From: an uncultured Lactobacillus sp.
Lineage (GTDB): Bacteria > Bacillota > Bacilli > Lactobacillales > Lactobacillaceae
Direction: 5' to 3'
DNA: 50,863 nt
Assembly: GCF_947367125.1 (NCBI RefSeq)
Contig: NZ_CANBCQ010000015.1
Coordinates: 1-50,863, forward strand
Shown here: in pieces, positions 35,357-45,635 of the stretch
Numbering within the stretch: position 1 is the stretch's first letter
Layout of the letters: each line of letters opens with the position of its first letter
Notes under the pieces: model-generated
What the model was told of the DNA's origin: nothing
What the model saw: the letters and a program-made list of their open reading frames with translations, nothing else
The model's database searches: none
Made by a program: the position numbers and the translations under genes

Positions 35357-35372
35357 ATGAGGTGAATAAATA

Positions 35373-36233
35373 ATGGATTTAGCAGCAATTGATATTGGCG
35401 GTACAACAATCAAAATCGCAACTTGGAAAGACGGTAAATTACAGGATAAACATGCCGTTAATACGCCAAAGGATTTAAATAGTTTTTACGATATTTTGAC
35501 TGCAGAAGTTAATAAAATTAAACAAAATACCAAAATAAAAGGTGTGGCAATCTCTTCACCAGGTGCAGTTGACCAAAAAAATAGCATTATTGGTGGTTCT
35601 TCTGCCCTACCTTACATTCATAATTTTAAAATTGTTGACGAATTAGAAAAACGCTTTGAGCTGCCTGTTGCTATTGAAAATGACGCTAATTCCGCTGCTT
35701 TAGGTGAATTAGCCGCGGGAGCTGGTGAAGGCTGTGATTCAATGGCCTTCTTTGTTATTGGCACAGGAATTGGAGGAGCTTTAATTATTAATCAAAAAAT
35801 TTGGCATGGCGCTCACCTATTTGGAGGAGAATTTGGCTACATGTTAATGGGCGATAATACTTTAAGTGAACTTGCCTCACCAGTCGCAATGGCAAACCGC
35901 TACAATGAAAGAACTGATAAAAAACTTGACGGTAAAACTGTCTTCGAATTAGCCGATCAAGATGACCCTGTTGCTAGTGATGTGCGTTCTACTTTGATTC
36001 ATGCACTTGCCGTTGCAATTTACAATATTCAACATAGTTTTGATCCAGAAAAAATTATCCTTGGTGGTGGTATTTCCAATAACCCTGAATTAATTCCACT
36101 TTTAAATAAAGAAATTAATCGCATCGAAGCAGATTTAGATTTGCAAGCCTTAACACCAGAAATCGCTCTTTGTTCGCTTAAAAGCGATGCAAATTTGCGC
36201 GGCGCAGTTGCTAATTTTGAACAAAAGCACTAA
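35373..36233 (+). CDS. ROK family sugar kinase
   Basis: A 286-residue cytoplasmic kinase. N-terminal phosphate loop IDIGGTTIK, then GVAISSPGAVD, IENDANSAALGE, and GTGIGGALI with GEFGYMLMG. The zinc-binding cysteines of glucokinase-type ROK proteins are absent, as in BglK-like beta-glucoside kinases and some regulators; there is no helix-turn-helix, so it is an enzyme. Probably phosphorylates glucose or a beta-glucoside released in this region. ATG after ATGAGGTGA. Single gene. Confidence 0.88.
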   Translation: MDLAAIDIGGTTIKIATWKDGKLQDKHAVNTPKDLNSFYDILTAEVNKIKQNTKIKGVAISSPGAVDQKNSIIGGSSALPYIHNFKIVDELEKRFELPVAIENDANSAALGELAAGAGEGCDSMAFFVIGTGIGGALIINQKIWHGAHLFGGEFGYMLMGDNTLSELASPVAMANRYNERTDKKLDGKTVFELADQDDPVASDVRSTLIHALAVAIYNIQHSFDPEKIILGGGISNNPELIPLLNKEINRIEADLDLQALTPEIALCSLKSDANLRGAVANFEQKH

Positions 36234-36279
36234 AAAATCGCCTAGTGAAAGCGTTATTTTATAAAAATTTAATCATTCT

Positions 36280-36306
36280 AAAAGCCCATTCGCTTGGGCT
36301 TTTTCT
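36280..36306 (+). terminator. Terminator of the ROK kinase gene
   Basis: Stem AAAGCCCA/TGGGCTTT followed by a T-rich tail. Confidence 0.85.
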
Positions 36307-36318
36307 TTCATCTCTAAC

Positions 36319-36334
36319 AAAAGTATAGATTTTT
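36319..36334 (+). promoter_or_regulatory. Candidate GntR/UTRA operator (site 2)
   Basis: AAAAGTATAGATTTTT, identical over 16 bases to the site at 35341, about 35 bases upstream of the extended -10 of the bgl1 operon. Confidence 0.55.
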
Positions 36335-36366
36335 AATAATTTAGATATTTATTTTTAAAATTAATC

Positions 36367-36404
36367 TGTTATACTTATTTATGTAAATGATGAAAGTGCT
36401 TACA
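36367..36404 (+). promoter_or_regulatory. Extended -10 promoter and cre site of the bgl1 operon
   Basis: TGTTATACT (36367-36375) is an extended -10 box. ATGAAAGTGCTTACA (36390-36404) matches the CcpA consensus at 14 of 15 positions and lies at about +8 to +22, where a bound repressor would block transcription. Confidence 0.65.
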
Positions 36405-36422
36405 GATGGAGAGAAAAAATAG

Positions 36423-37805
36423 ATGACTGAAAAGCGCAAATTACCATCTACATTCTTCTGGGGTAATTCAGTTTCTAGTATGCAAACTGAAGGTGCCTGG
36501 AATGAAGATGGCAAAGGTCTCTCCGTTTATGATGTTCGCCCTGCTACTGACAAGACAACTGATTGGCATGTAGCAATTGATGAATATCATAGATACGATG
36601 AAGACCTCGACTTAATGAAAGACATGCATATGAATATGTACCGAATTCAAATTTCATGGTCACGTGTTTGTCCTGATGGCGACGGCGACTTCAACGAAAA
36701 GGGTATCGACTTTTACGATCGTTTAATCAATGCGATGCTTAAACATGGCATTGAGCCAATGATTTGTCTTTACCATTTCGACATGCCACTGAACTTAGCT
36801 AAGAAATACAATGGCTTTATGTCACGGCATGTAGTTGACGCGTTCGTTCGCTTTGGTAAAAAGATGATCGACCATTTCGGTGATCGAGTAAAATATTGGA
36901 TTGTTTTCAATGAACATAACCTTTACTTCCAGGATGAAGTTTTCAATATTTCAGGTTATGAACATGGTGATAAGTGCTTAGATGATATGTACACTATCTT
37001 CCACCATACGATGATGTGTCACATTCAATTAGCTAATTACATCCACGAAAATTATTCTGATGTAAAAATTGGCGGTATGCTTGCCTACCAACAAATTTAT
37101 CCAGCTACCAGCAAACCTGAAGATATTTGGGATGCCAAACAAGTTCAAGAATTTTTAAACTTCAATATTTATGATGCCGATACTGGTCGTGGTTACTCAC
37201 CAGAGGTAATGCAATATGCCAAGAACCATCATATCAGCATGGATATCACTGAAGAAGACAAAGAAATTATGAAAAAAGCTAAAGCTGACTTCCTTGCCTT
37301 CTCCTACTACTCATCTTGGGTTTTATCTAGTGACAAGATTCCTGAAGGTGAAGCACCTAACCGTTATCTTAATGAAGGCGGCGTTGAAGCCAAATACGTT
37401 AAGGCAAACGACTGGGGTTGGGCAATTGATCCGTTAGGATTTAGGAATGCAATTACAACAATGTACAACTACTACCGCATCCCTATCTTCCCAATTGAAA
37501 ACGGCATCGGTCTTAAAGAAACATGGGACGGTGAGCATATGATCGAAGATGATGAGCGAATTGCTTACCACCGCGACCATATCAGGGCTATGAAGGATGC
37601 AATTTTTGATGATGGTGCTGAAGTTTTAGGATATCTCGGCTGGGGCTTGATTGATATTCCTAGCTCACATGCTGATATGGAAAAGCGCTACGGTGCTGTC
37701 TACGTTAATCGATCAAATCATGATTTAAAAGATTTAAAGCGTGTACCTAAGAAATCATTTTATTGGTTCCAAAAGGTACTTAGTGATAATGGAGATGAAT
37801 TATAA
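36423..37805 (+). CDS. GH1 6-phospho-beta-glucosidase (bgl1)
   Basis: A 460-residue cytoplasmic glycosidase that should cleave beta-glucoside 6-phosphates delivered by the PTS. The acid/base glutamate is E164 in VFNEHN and the nucleophile is E359 in PIENGIG. The N-terminal GNSVSSMQTEGAWNEDGKG is the GH1 substrate-pocket segment. It shares one base with the next gene (TAATG), so it forms an operon with the EIIC and the 80-residue protein. ATG after a GGAGAG site. Slightly shorter and more divergent than the two other GH1 enzymes in the window, so a different aglycone is likely. Confidence 0.93.
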   Translation: MTEKRKLPSTFFWGNSVSSMQTEGAWNEDGKGLSVYDVRPATDKTTDWHVAIDEYHRYDEDLDLMKDMHMNMYRIQISWSRVCPDGDGDFNEKGIDFYDRLINAMLKHGIEPMICLYHFDMPLNLAKKYNGFMSRHVVDAFVRFGKKMIDHFGDRVKYWIVFNEHNLYFQDEVFNISGYEHGDKCLDDMYTIFHHTMMCHIQLANYIHENYSDVKIGGMLAYQQIYPATSKPEDIWDAKQVQEFLNFNIYDADTGRGYSPEVMQYAKNHHISMDITEEDKEIMKKAKADFLAFSYYSSWVLSSDKIPEGEAPNRYLNEGGVEAKYVKANDWGWAIDPLGFRNAITTMYNYYRIPIFPIENGIGLKETWDGEHMIEDDERIAYHRDHIRAMKDAIFDDGAEVLGYLGWGLIDIPSSHADMEKRYGAVYVNRSNHDLKDLKRVPKKSFYWFQKVLSDNGDEL

Positions 37806-39220
37806 TGGCTGATCAAAAACAATCTGGGTTCAGTAATTTTGTGAACAGCAAAATTCTGCCACCTATTATGAAATTCGTTAATACTAAAGCTATTGTTGCT
37901 TTACAGAATGGTATGATTTATACTTTGCCATTCATTATTGTTGGTTCTATTTTCTTAATTTTATCCAACATTCCTATTCCAGCAGTTGCCAATGCAATTA
38001 ATGCTTCTGGTTGGGGAACAATTTTCAACCAAGCTTACACCACAACTTTTAACGTTATGGCACTTTGGGGATCAATTGGTATTGCTTATATTTATGTTAA
38101 AAATGAAGGCTATGAACCATTAGCTGGTGGGCTTACTGCATGTGCTTCCTTCTTAATGCTTCAAACTTTGGCAATTGACAACCCATTAAAAGCTGCTTTA
38201 ACTTCCGGTATCAATAACGGTCAAATGAGCGGCAAGGTTGTTGCTGAAAACATTGATAAGTTGCCTCAAGCTTTACAAACATTCTTGGAAGCTCCTGTAA
38301 CTGGTGTTATCAACATTACTTGGCTTGGTGGTGACGGTATGATTGCTGCCATTATCATAGGTTTAATTGTCGGTTGGGCTTACTCAGCAATGATGAAAGC
38401 TGGTTGGACTATTAAGCTTCCTAAGCAAGTTCCACCTGCAGTATCTAATCAATTTACTGCTATGATTCCAGCTGGTGTAATTTTAACTGCTACTATGCTT
38501 ATCTTTGGCGCATTCAATAACTTTGCACACACTGACTTCTTACAATGGGTATACAGCACCATTCAATCACCATTACAAGGTGTATCAGATTCATTCGGTG
38601 GTGCAGTTGTTATCGCCTTCTTAGTACCATTCTTCTGGTTCTTCGGTGTTCACGGTGGTTTAATTGTTGGTTCTATTGCTGGTTCACTTCTTCAAGCAAA
38701 CTCATTTGACAACGCTGAATTATACAGAGCTGGTAAATTAACTATTGCTAACGGTGCTCACGTTGTAACTAACGAATTTTACAACAACTTTATCAATTTA
38801 ACTGGTTCTGGTATTACTATTGGTTTAGTTATCTTCATTTTAATCGCTGCCAAATCAGCACAAATGAAGTCATTAGGTAAGTTGGAATTAGTACCTGGTA
38901 TCTTTAACATTAACGAACCATTCCTCTTCGGTATGCCTATCGTTATGAACCCGTTCCTTGCAATTCCATTCTTCTTGACTCCAATTGTTGTAGCTATCTC
39001 TACTTACTGCGTAATCAGGTTTGGTATTGTTCCACCATTAAACGGTATGGCTGCACCTTGGACTACTCCAGCTGTTATTTCTGGATTCCTAATCGGAGGT
39101 TGGAAGATGGCAATTTGGCAGGCATGTACTCTAGTAATTTCTACTTTGATTTACTGGCCATTTGCTAAGAAGTATGACAATATTTTGCTTAAACGTGAAC
39201 AAGCAAACGAGACTAAATAA
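37805..39220 (+). CDS. PTS cellobiose/lactose-family EIIC (first copy)
   Basis: A 471-residue permease of the Lac/cellobiose EIIC class with about ten membrane segments. Typical pieces: PPIMKFVNTKAIVALQNGM, FFWFFGVHGGLIVGSI, and LVPGIFNINEPFLFGMP, the sugar-site loop. No EIIA or EIIB domain is fused and none is adjacent, so it probably uses the EIIB/EIIA pair at 45684-46423. Co-transcribed with bgl1. Confidence 0.93.
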   Translation: MADQKQSGFSNFVNSKILPPIMKFVNTKAIVALQNGMIYTLPFIIVGSIFLILSNIPIPAVANAINASGWGTIFNQAYTTTFNVMALWGSIGIAYIYVKNEGYEPLAGGLTACASFLMLQTLAIDNPLKAALTSGINNGQMSGKVVAENIDKLPQALQTFLEAPVTGVINITWLGGDGMIAAIIIGLIVGWAYSAMMKAGWTIKLPKQVPPAVSNQFTAMIPAGVILTATMLIFGAFNNFAHTDFLQWVYSTIQSPLQGVSDSFGGAVVIAFLVPFFWFFGVHGGLIVGSIAGSLLQANSFDNAELYRAGKLTIANGAHVVTNEFYNNFINLTGSGITIGLVIFILIAAKSAQMKSLGKLELVPGIFNINEPFLFGMPIVMNPFLAIPFFLTPIVVAISTYCVIRFGIVPPLNGMAAPWTTPAVISGFLIGGWKMAIWQACTLVISTLIYWPFAKKYDNILLKREQANETK

Positions 39221-39238
39221 TAAAAGAGGTATTTAAAA

Positions 39239-39481
39239 TTGAATAACGAAGAAAAAATTGCAAATGAATTTGATCGTGATGGTCATCATTATAAAATTGG
39301 TGTCAAAGCCGATGGACAAGTATCTGTATACTTAGATAATGAAGCCAAAGCTCATCATGGATACCACTTCCCAGGTGTTATCCAAATCCCTAAAGGAATT
39401 GAAATCGATGGTCAAATGGTTTTACGACTCCCTATTGACTGTGATGATGCAATTGATCAAGGTATTAAAGAATTGAAATAA
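39239..39481 (+). CDS. 80-residue accessory protein of the bgl1 operon
   Basis: A TTG-initiated frame (AGAGGT 11 bases upstream), 18 bases after the EIIC stop. The protein is acidic and has no signal peptide or membrane segment; it contains DRDGHHYKIGVKADGQVSVY and a histidine-rich HHGYHFPGV. I do not recognise the family. Its position after the EIIC and before a terminator suggests a function in PTS transport or its control. The TTG start and histidine content are the only unusual features. Confidence 0.7.
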   Translation: MNNEEKIANEFDRDGHHYKIGVKADGQVSVYLDNEAKAHHGYHFPGVIQIPKGIEIDGQMVLRLPIDCDDAIDQGIKELK

Positions 39482-39486
39482 TTTAT

Positions 39487-39537
39487 AAAAAGAGACGTTG
39501 TTAAGCTATAAAAATAGTAAAATAATGTCTCTTTTTT
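39487..39537 (+). terminator. Terminator of the bgl1 operon
   Basis: AAAAAGAGAC pairs with GTCTCTTTTTT across a 30-base loop. Confidence 0.6.
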
Positions 39538-39540
39538 ACT

Positions 39541-39555
39541 AAAGTATAGACTTTT
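39541..39555 (+). promoter_or_regulatory. Candidate GntR/UTRA operator (site 3)
   Basis: AAAGTATAGACTTTT with the exact GTnTAnAC core, in the spacer between TTTACT (39535-39540) and TATACA/TACAAT of the promoter of the GntR gene. A site here would give autoregulation. Confidence 0.6.
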
Positions 39556-39593
39556 GCTATACAATAAAGATATAAATCTAATATAGAAATCAG

Positions 39594-40325
39594 ATGAAAA
39601 ACATGGCAAAGGCAAAATACTTAGAAGTAGCAGATGAATTAAGAAAAAGGATTGACCAAGGCATCTATAACAAGCAAGAACCTCTTCCCGACCAAGAGAC
39701 GTTCGCCCATGAATTTAATGTCAGTCGTTTAACCGTCAAAAAAGCTTTCGATGGTCTTGAACGACAGGGGTTAGTTTATAAGCAATCTGGTCTAGGCACT
39801 TTCGTTGCCGGAGATATTCCAATCAAGAAAAAGACTGATGCTCCAGCTAATGCATTCATTGGTTTAAGAAATCAACTAGGCAAAGATGCCGTTAAGAGTC
39901 AAATTGTTCATTTCTCTGTAGAGTTTCCTGATGAACAAATGCAAAGAAATCTTGAAATCAAGAAAACAGAACCCGTTTACAATATTCTGCGATTGAGACT
40001 TTATAATGATAAGCCTCTTATCCTTGAACATACATACATGCCTGTTAAATTGGTTCCTGATCTTGATGAGAGCATCTTGCATAAATCAATTTATGATTAC
40101 ATCCATAAGAATCTTAATTTAAAATTTGGACACGCTTATCGTAAGATTCGTGCTAATAAAGCAGACGAATATGATCAAAAATATTTAAATGCCAAAAAAG
40201 ATGATCCTATTCTTGAATTAGAACAGATTATTTGGCTTACTAATGGTCAACCTGTCGAATATTCTGTCAGCAAGAATCGTTACGATACCCGTGATTATGT
40301 ATTATTAGATAATAATCGTTTTTAG
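39594..40325 (+). CDS. GntR/UTRA transcriptional regulator (first copy)
   Basis: A 243-residue DNA-binding regulator. N-terminal winged helix (ADELRKRIDQGIYNKQ, FNVSRLTVKKAFDGLERQG, GLGTFVAG), C-terminal UTRA ligand domain (about 85-240) with YNILRLRLYNDKPLILEHTY. HutC-type members usually respond to a phosphorylated sugar. It is followed after nine bases by bgl2 and so should be cotranscribed with it. An ATG nine bases downstream is an alternative start. Confidence 0.9.
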   Translation: MKNMAKAKYLEVADELRKRIDQGIYNKQEPLPDQETFAHEFNVSRLTVKKAFDGLERQGLVYKQSGLGTFVAGDIPIKKKTDAPANAFIGLRNQLGKDAVKSQIVHFSVEFPDEQMQRNLEIKKTEPVYNILRLRLYNDKPLILEHTYMPVKLVPDLDESILHKSIYDYIHKNLNLKFGHAYRKIRANKADEYDQKYLNAKKDDPILELEQIIWLTNGQPVEYSVSKNRYDTRDYVLLDNNRF

Positions 40326-40331
40326 AGGTAA

Positions 40332-41816
<1,485 letters not shown>

Positions 41817-41829
41817 TTTTTAATAGCTA

Positions 41830-41872
41830 AATAGAGCCTAACTTATTCAAAAAGCTAGACTCTATTTTTTTA
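41830..41872 (+). terminator. Terminator after bgl2
   Basis: AAATAGAGCCTAAC pairs with GCTAGACTCTATTT (one GU pair, one mismatch) and runs into T6. Confidence 0.65.
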
Positions 41873-41923
41873 AATAAATATAATAAGATATAAGTAATAT
41901 AGAAATAGAGAGAAGAGAAAAAA

Positions 41924-42334
41924 TTGATAACTACTTCCAAACAATTCAGTTTTAAAGCAAAAGATTTCTTTGATTATCTCGAATTACAATTGATTCCTGC
42001 TATCAAGAAATCTAGAGGAAATAACATGCCTGTGAAGTTAACTAAGGGTACTAAGTATGAAATGGATAATACTAAAGTTGAAATCACAGAATACGAGCGT
42101 GGCAAGGTTTATGCGGCTCACTTCACTACTCCTCGCCTTGAACTTCAGATTAAGTATGTAACTGAAAATAATGATGAAGGTGTATTAATTACCTTTAGTG
42201 AAGATATACTTAGCTTTGACCGTGAAAAACATGGTAAGTTGCAAACTTTGTTCTATAATTGGCAATTAAAGATGGGTGCTAAGAAAGAATTAAAACGTAT
42301 GGGTGACAACGTTTATGCCAATACAGCTGCTTAG
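41924..42334 (+). CDS. DUF3284 protein linked to beta-glucoside genes
   Basis: A 136-residue cytoplasmic protein beginning with TTG behind GAGAGAAGAG. The pattern FSFKAKDFFDYLELQLIPAI, the central MPVKLTKGTKYEM and the C-terminal FYNWQLKMGAKKELKRMG matches DUF3284, an uncharacterised family often found beside GH1/PTS beta-glucoside genes in lactobacilli. A START/SRPBCC-like ligand-binding fold is possible but not demonstrable here. Transcribed alone between two terminators. Confidence 0.75.
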   Translation: MITTSKQFSFKAKDFFDYLELQLIPAIKKSRGNNMPVKLTKGTKYEMDNTKVEITEYERGKVYAAHFTTPRLELQIKYVTENNDEGVLITFSEDILSFDREKHGKLQTLFYNWQLKMGAKKELKRMGDNVYANTAA

Positions 42335-42352
42335 AATCATGCTCTCAGCATC

Positions 42353-42390
42353 AAAAAGGCCGTAGTTTATTAGAACTACGGCTTTTTTGG
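42353..42390 (+). terminator. Terminator of the DUF3284 gene
   Basis: Stem AAAAAGGCCGTAGTT/AACTACGGCTTTTTT, strong. Confidence 0.92.
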
Positions 42391-42465
42391 TCGATCAATG
42401 TTGATATTGCTTAAATTGAGTATCAATACTAATTAAGTAAATAATATGTTTCTGCTTCATACATA

Positions 42466-42827
42466 TTACTCTTCCTTTTTATGCAATCTAAATACCCAAT
42501 AATACTCGTCAACATCCTTTCTCCTACCACTCTTTTCAAATTTGTTGTTTAATACAACTTTCACCTTGTCAATTGGCATCGTTTCTAAGCCAATCTCTCT
42601 AGGATACGAAAGAACTGTATTAATATCATCTTGAGAAAGGCGCCAAATCTTATTGACTAGTTCAGCTCTAATAGACTATCAATATGCTTACCACGTTTAG
42701 AAAGATTGAATTCGTCCTCAGGCGTCATAAAGAAAGAATTAAATGAAGATCGTTGATCGTCATATTTGATAATTTGAATTTTCAAATTATTTTCTTAAAT
42801 TCTTTTATTTTTGATTTTAAAGGACAT
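42466..42827 (-). pseudogene. Partner gene of the Panacea locus, broken
   Basis: From ATG 42827, one base after the upstream stop, the frame has a TAA after ten codons, then reads IQIIKYDDQRSSFNSFFM and LSKRGKHIDSLL, then shifts frame near 42675 and continues KIWRLSQDDINTVLSYPREI and ends RRKDVDEYYWVFRLHKKEE at TAA 42466. I do not recognise the family. Tight coupling to a Panacea-domain gene suggests it was the toxin or other partner of a toxin-antitoxin pair. It has at least two lesions. Confidence 0.55.
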
Positions 42828-42828
42828 T

Positions 42829-43304
42829 TTATGCTTCCTTTACAAAAACATCTTTAAAATAATTCTTAACAATAATTTGGGTAGTAATTCCATTAATTGG
42901 GGTTTGTCGCCATGGCTTTTCTTGATGTGTTTGCCTCATCAAATCTGTTGCCGATCGTGGACTATAGTAATCATAAATAGTATTGACGATATCTCGAATT
43001 TCTGGATCTTGTTGAATTAATCTATAGTCAGCTCTTGCCTGGTTATCAATATTATCAACTATTGATCTCTTTCCTCTATATTTATCGTGTACTGACTTAA
43101 TAACCGGACCATATTTCCAAGCAATCATTGGTTCATCAAATAAAGGCTTTTCTCTTAGAACGAGACTAGCTGCTGCATATAATACAAAATTTTCATTGCC
43201 TTCATTTGCGTTAAAGGTTCTACGTTAATATAATTTTCGTCAGTATCTTTTAACTGTGCATAATTTTTTACTCTCATCCAATTAACTAATTGTAAAGCTT
43301 TCAT
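42829..43304 (-). pseudogene. Panacea-domain (SocA/DUF4065) antitoxin-like gene, frameshifted
   Basis: From ATG 43304 (AAGGA upstream) MKALQLVNWMRVKNYAQ and PLTQMKAMKILYY match the N-terminus of the Panacea domain; the frame then stops at 43155. The rest (AAASLVLREKPLFDEPMIAW, KYGPVIKSVHDKYRG) is in another frame to 42829. Two extra bases (AT) at 43177-43181 (coding strand TATTATATGC instead of TATTATGC) explain the break. In the intact state it would be about 158 residues. Panacea proteins are antitoxins or adaptors in diverse toxin-antitoxin pairs. Confidence 0.75.
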
Positions 43305-43457
43305 TGAAATTTCCTTACACATATTCTCCACTTTTATCATTATAACTGATCAAATTCTACAAATCATATTTTTAATACTTTCACTTCTATACTTAATTAC
43401 GCAAAAAAATATCAAATTCTCTTTCAATTTATAGGCTTAATACTTTCTTTAGAAATC

Positions 43458-43489
43458 AAAAAACGTTGCCTAATTAGACAGCGTTTTTT
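43458..43489 (-). terminator. Terminator of the second EIIC gene
   Basis: Stem AAAAAACG(C/T)TG with its complement around CTAATTAG; T run on the minus strand. Confidence 0.85.
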
Positions 43490-43510
43490 ATCGTTCAAAG
43501 TTTAATTATA

Positions 43511-44863
43511 TTAGTTCTTAGCAGCATCTGCTTTTTCTTGCTTAAGCAATACATTATCGTAGTGCTTAATAAATGGGTACCAAACAATGAATGCAACAAT
43601 GGCACAAACAATAGAAAGAACCGCACCTTGCCAACTAACAGTAGCAAGGTAACCACTCAAACCAACTGGAGTTGGCCATGGTTGTTGTACGATAATCTTA
43701 GGTACGATGTGAGTAGTTACAGCAATGTAACCAACAATACCTGAAGCAAGTGGTGCACAGATAAATGGTACCAACAAATTAATGTTATAAACAATTGGCA
43801 AACCGAAAAGAATAGGTTCATTAATGTTAAAGATAGCTGGAACTAATTCTACCTTACCAATTTCTTTTAATTGAGCAGAACGAGAACCAAATGCTAACCA
43901 AATAGCCATACCCAACGTAGCACCTGAACCACCGATGATAACAAATGAGTTTAATGGGTCACCAGCAAAGAAGTGTGAAGCACCCTTTACGTTGGCAGCC
44001 ATGTTAGCCAAAACAATTGGAGTATAGAATGAACTCATGATAGTAGCACCATGAATACCGAACCACCATAAAAAGTGGATCAAGAAAATAATGATAAGAA
44101 AACCCCACCAAGTATCAGCGATATAGCTAATAAATGAAAATGGAATGTAGAGAACTTGGAAAATATCAGTTCCAAGAGTTACTAAAATCAACTCAATAAC
44201 TGCAATTACTACAGCTACACAGAAGCCTGGGATTAAGGCACTGAATGAGTTAGCAACACCAGCTGGAACTGATGCTGGCATCTTAATTCTCCAATTGTGC
44301 TTTACCGTGTAGCGGTAAATTTGAACAGTTAACCATGCAACTACCAAACCGGTGAAAATACCAACTGAAGCAATTCTAGTAATACCACCAGTTGAAGCTT
44401 CATAACCACCTGCAACCATCTTAGCCTTGGTAAGAATAGTTAAGAATTGAATTGAACCATTCTTCCAGATAAGTTCTGGCACAGTAATGAAGAAAGCCAT
44501 TAAGAACATCAGTAAGGCATTCATTGGAACTAAATCCAATTTTTCTTCTTGACGATAAATATTAGTATATGAATATGCAAAAGTACCAGCAAAGATTAAT
44601 GCCAAGATGCCCATAGTAGAATTGTAAACAACTTGAAATAAATTGCTAAAACGCCCTAAAGTATTTGCATAAAATTCAGCAAATCCAGGAATTGGAAATG
44701 CTTGAGGCAATACAGTTAAAATTAAGAATATTGCTCCGATAATAGAAAACGAAATAACGCTATAACCAGCGTCCATGATTGCTCTAACAAAACGAGATGA
44801 AGCAAACTTCCCGGCTTTTGCTGCCATCTTATCTTTGAAAGAAGCTGAACTTGAATCAGCCAT
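43511..44863 (-). CDS. PTS cellobiose/lactose-family EIIC (second copy)
   Basis: A 450-residue permease with the same architecture as the first copy: about ten membrane segments, HFLWWFGIHGATIMSSFYTP, and LVPAIFNINEPILFGLP. Basic C-terminal end (HYDNVLLKQEKAD). No fused EIIA/EIIB; a suitable pair lies nearby on the same strand. The ATG follows GAGGGGGGG. Single gene with its own CcpA-controlled promoter. Confidence 0.93.
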   Translation of the reverse strand: MADSSSASFKDKMAAKAGKFASSRFVRAIMDAGYSVISFSIIGAIFLILTVLPQAFPIPGFAEFYANTLGRFSNLFQVVYNSTMGILALIFAGTFAYSYTNIYRQEEKLDLVPMNALLMFLMAFFITVPELIWKNGSIQFLTILTKAKMVAGGYEASTGGITRIASVGIFTGLVVAWLTVQIYRYTVKHNWRIKMPASVPAGVANSFSALIPGFCVAVVIAVIELILVTLGTDIFQVLYIPFSFISYIADTWWGFLIIIFLIHFLWWFGIHGATIMSSFYTPIVLANMAANVKGASHFFAGDPLNSFVIIGGSGATLGMAIWLAFGSRSAQLKEIGKVELVPAIFNINEPILFGLPIVYNINLLVPFICAPLASGIVGYIAVTTHIVPKIIVQQPWPTPVGLSGYLATVSWQGAVLSIVCAIVAFIVWYPFIKHYDNVLLKQEKADAAKN

Positions 44864-44917
44864 GATATTTTCCCCCCCTCAGTAGATCTTAAACATTCAT
44901 TAAGTTTGAACAATTTT

Positions 44918-44955
44918 ATTATAACTAAAGCATTTTCTTATGTAAACGCTTTTTA
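44918..44955 (-). promoter_or_regulatory. Promoter and cre site of the second EIIC gene
   Basis: On the minus strand TTTACA (44941-44946), 17 bases, TATAAT (44918-44923). The palindrome TAAAAAGCGTTTACA (44941-44955) matches the CcpA consensus at 13 of 15 positions and overlaps the -35 box, predicting carbon catabolite repression. Confidence 0.7.
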
Positions 44956-44964
44956 TTTGCATAT

Positions 44965-44975
44965 GATATACTTTT
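44965..44975 (-). promoter_or_regulatory. Candidate GntR/UTRA operator (half-like site 4)
   Basis: AAAAGTATATC on the minus strand, 10 bases upstream of the cre/-35 region of the second EIIC gene. It matches only the left part of the motif. Confidence 0.35.
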
Positions 44976-45076
44976 AGCAACAAAAATATTTACTTTTACC
45001 CATAATATTGGGATTTGAAACCAAATTAAAAAACTTGTGATTTTTAATTTTCACAATTTTTTTGTCTGATTTTTAG

Positions 45077-45589
45077 TTATTGCTGATGCTTCTTAAAAGT
45101 CTCAATTACACGATGATAGCGATCCTTATTATGAATAATTTGTCTGATTCTAAACTCACATAAAATAGCCAAAGCAATGCCAATTAAAAGAAATCCGATC
45201 ATGAAATACAAAATATCATTGTTAATGACAAATGGAAAAACCAGCTTTTTAATTGGTGTAATTAAACTAATTATAAGTAATATATTAACTGCCATTTGTA
45301 CATACAGATATACTCTAGTGACCGGGATATCACGTTTACGATTATGCATCTTGGACAGTTGCTCAAAACTAGCTACAGCAGCATAAATTCCCATAATTAG
45401 CGCCACTAAAATACCTATTCTAAAACCATAGTAAGAACTAATAATGAACCACATTAAATTACTAAACAAGAATATGCTTACAATATATCTAATCATTAGA
45501 TAACGACTAAAATACATGTATTTAATACTTTCCCGCTGTTTTGTCTTAGCTACCTCAGCCTTTTGTCTTTGGACTTCTTCTTTATTCAT
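45077..45589 (-). CDS. Hypothetical four-helix membrane protein
   Basis: A 170-residue protein with a charged, coiled-coil-like N-terminus (NKEEVQRQKAEVAKTKQRE), four hydrophobic segments (about 40-65, 75-95, 105-125, 130-150) and a basic C-terminus. I do not recognise the family. It lies between the second EIIC and EIIA on the same strand, after the EIIA terminator; its own promoter is not evident. The position suggests a link with PTS transport but nothing in the sequence shows it. Confidence 0.65.
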   Translation of the reverse strand: MNKEEVQRQKAEVAKTKQRESIKYMYFSRYLMIRYIVSIFLFSNLMWFIISSYYGFRIGILVALIMGIYAAVASFEQLSKMHNRKRDIPVTRVYLYVQMAVNILLIISLITPIKKLVFPFVINNDILYFMIGFLLIGIALAILCEFRIRQIIHNKDRYHRVIETFKKHQQ

Positions 45590-45635
45590 ATTTTTTACTC
45601 CAAACTAAAATAAAGTAATTAAGCCTATTCTATCA

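Noticed and set aside
36245..36259. GTGAAAGCGTTATTT just after the ROK kinase stop as a cre
   Set aside because: Three consensus positions fail (first base and final CA) and it lies before a terminator, not at a promoter.
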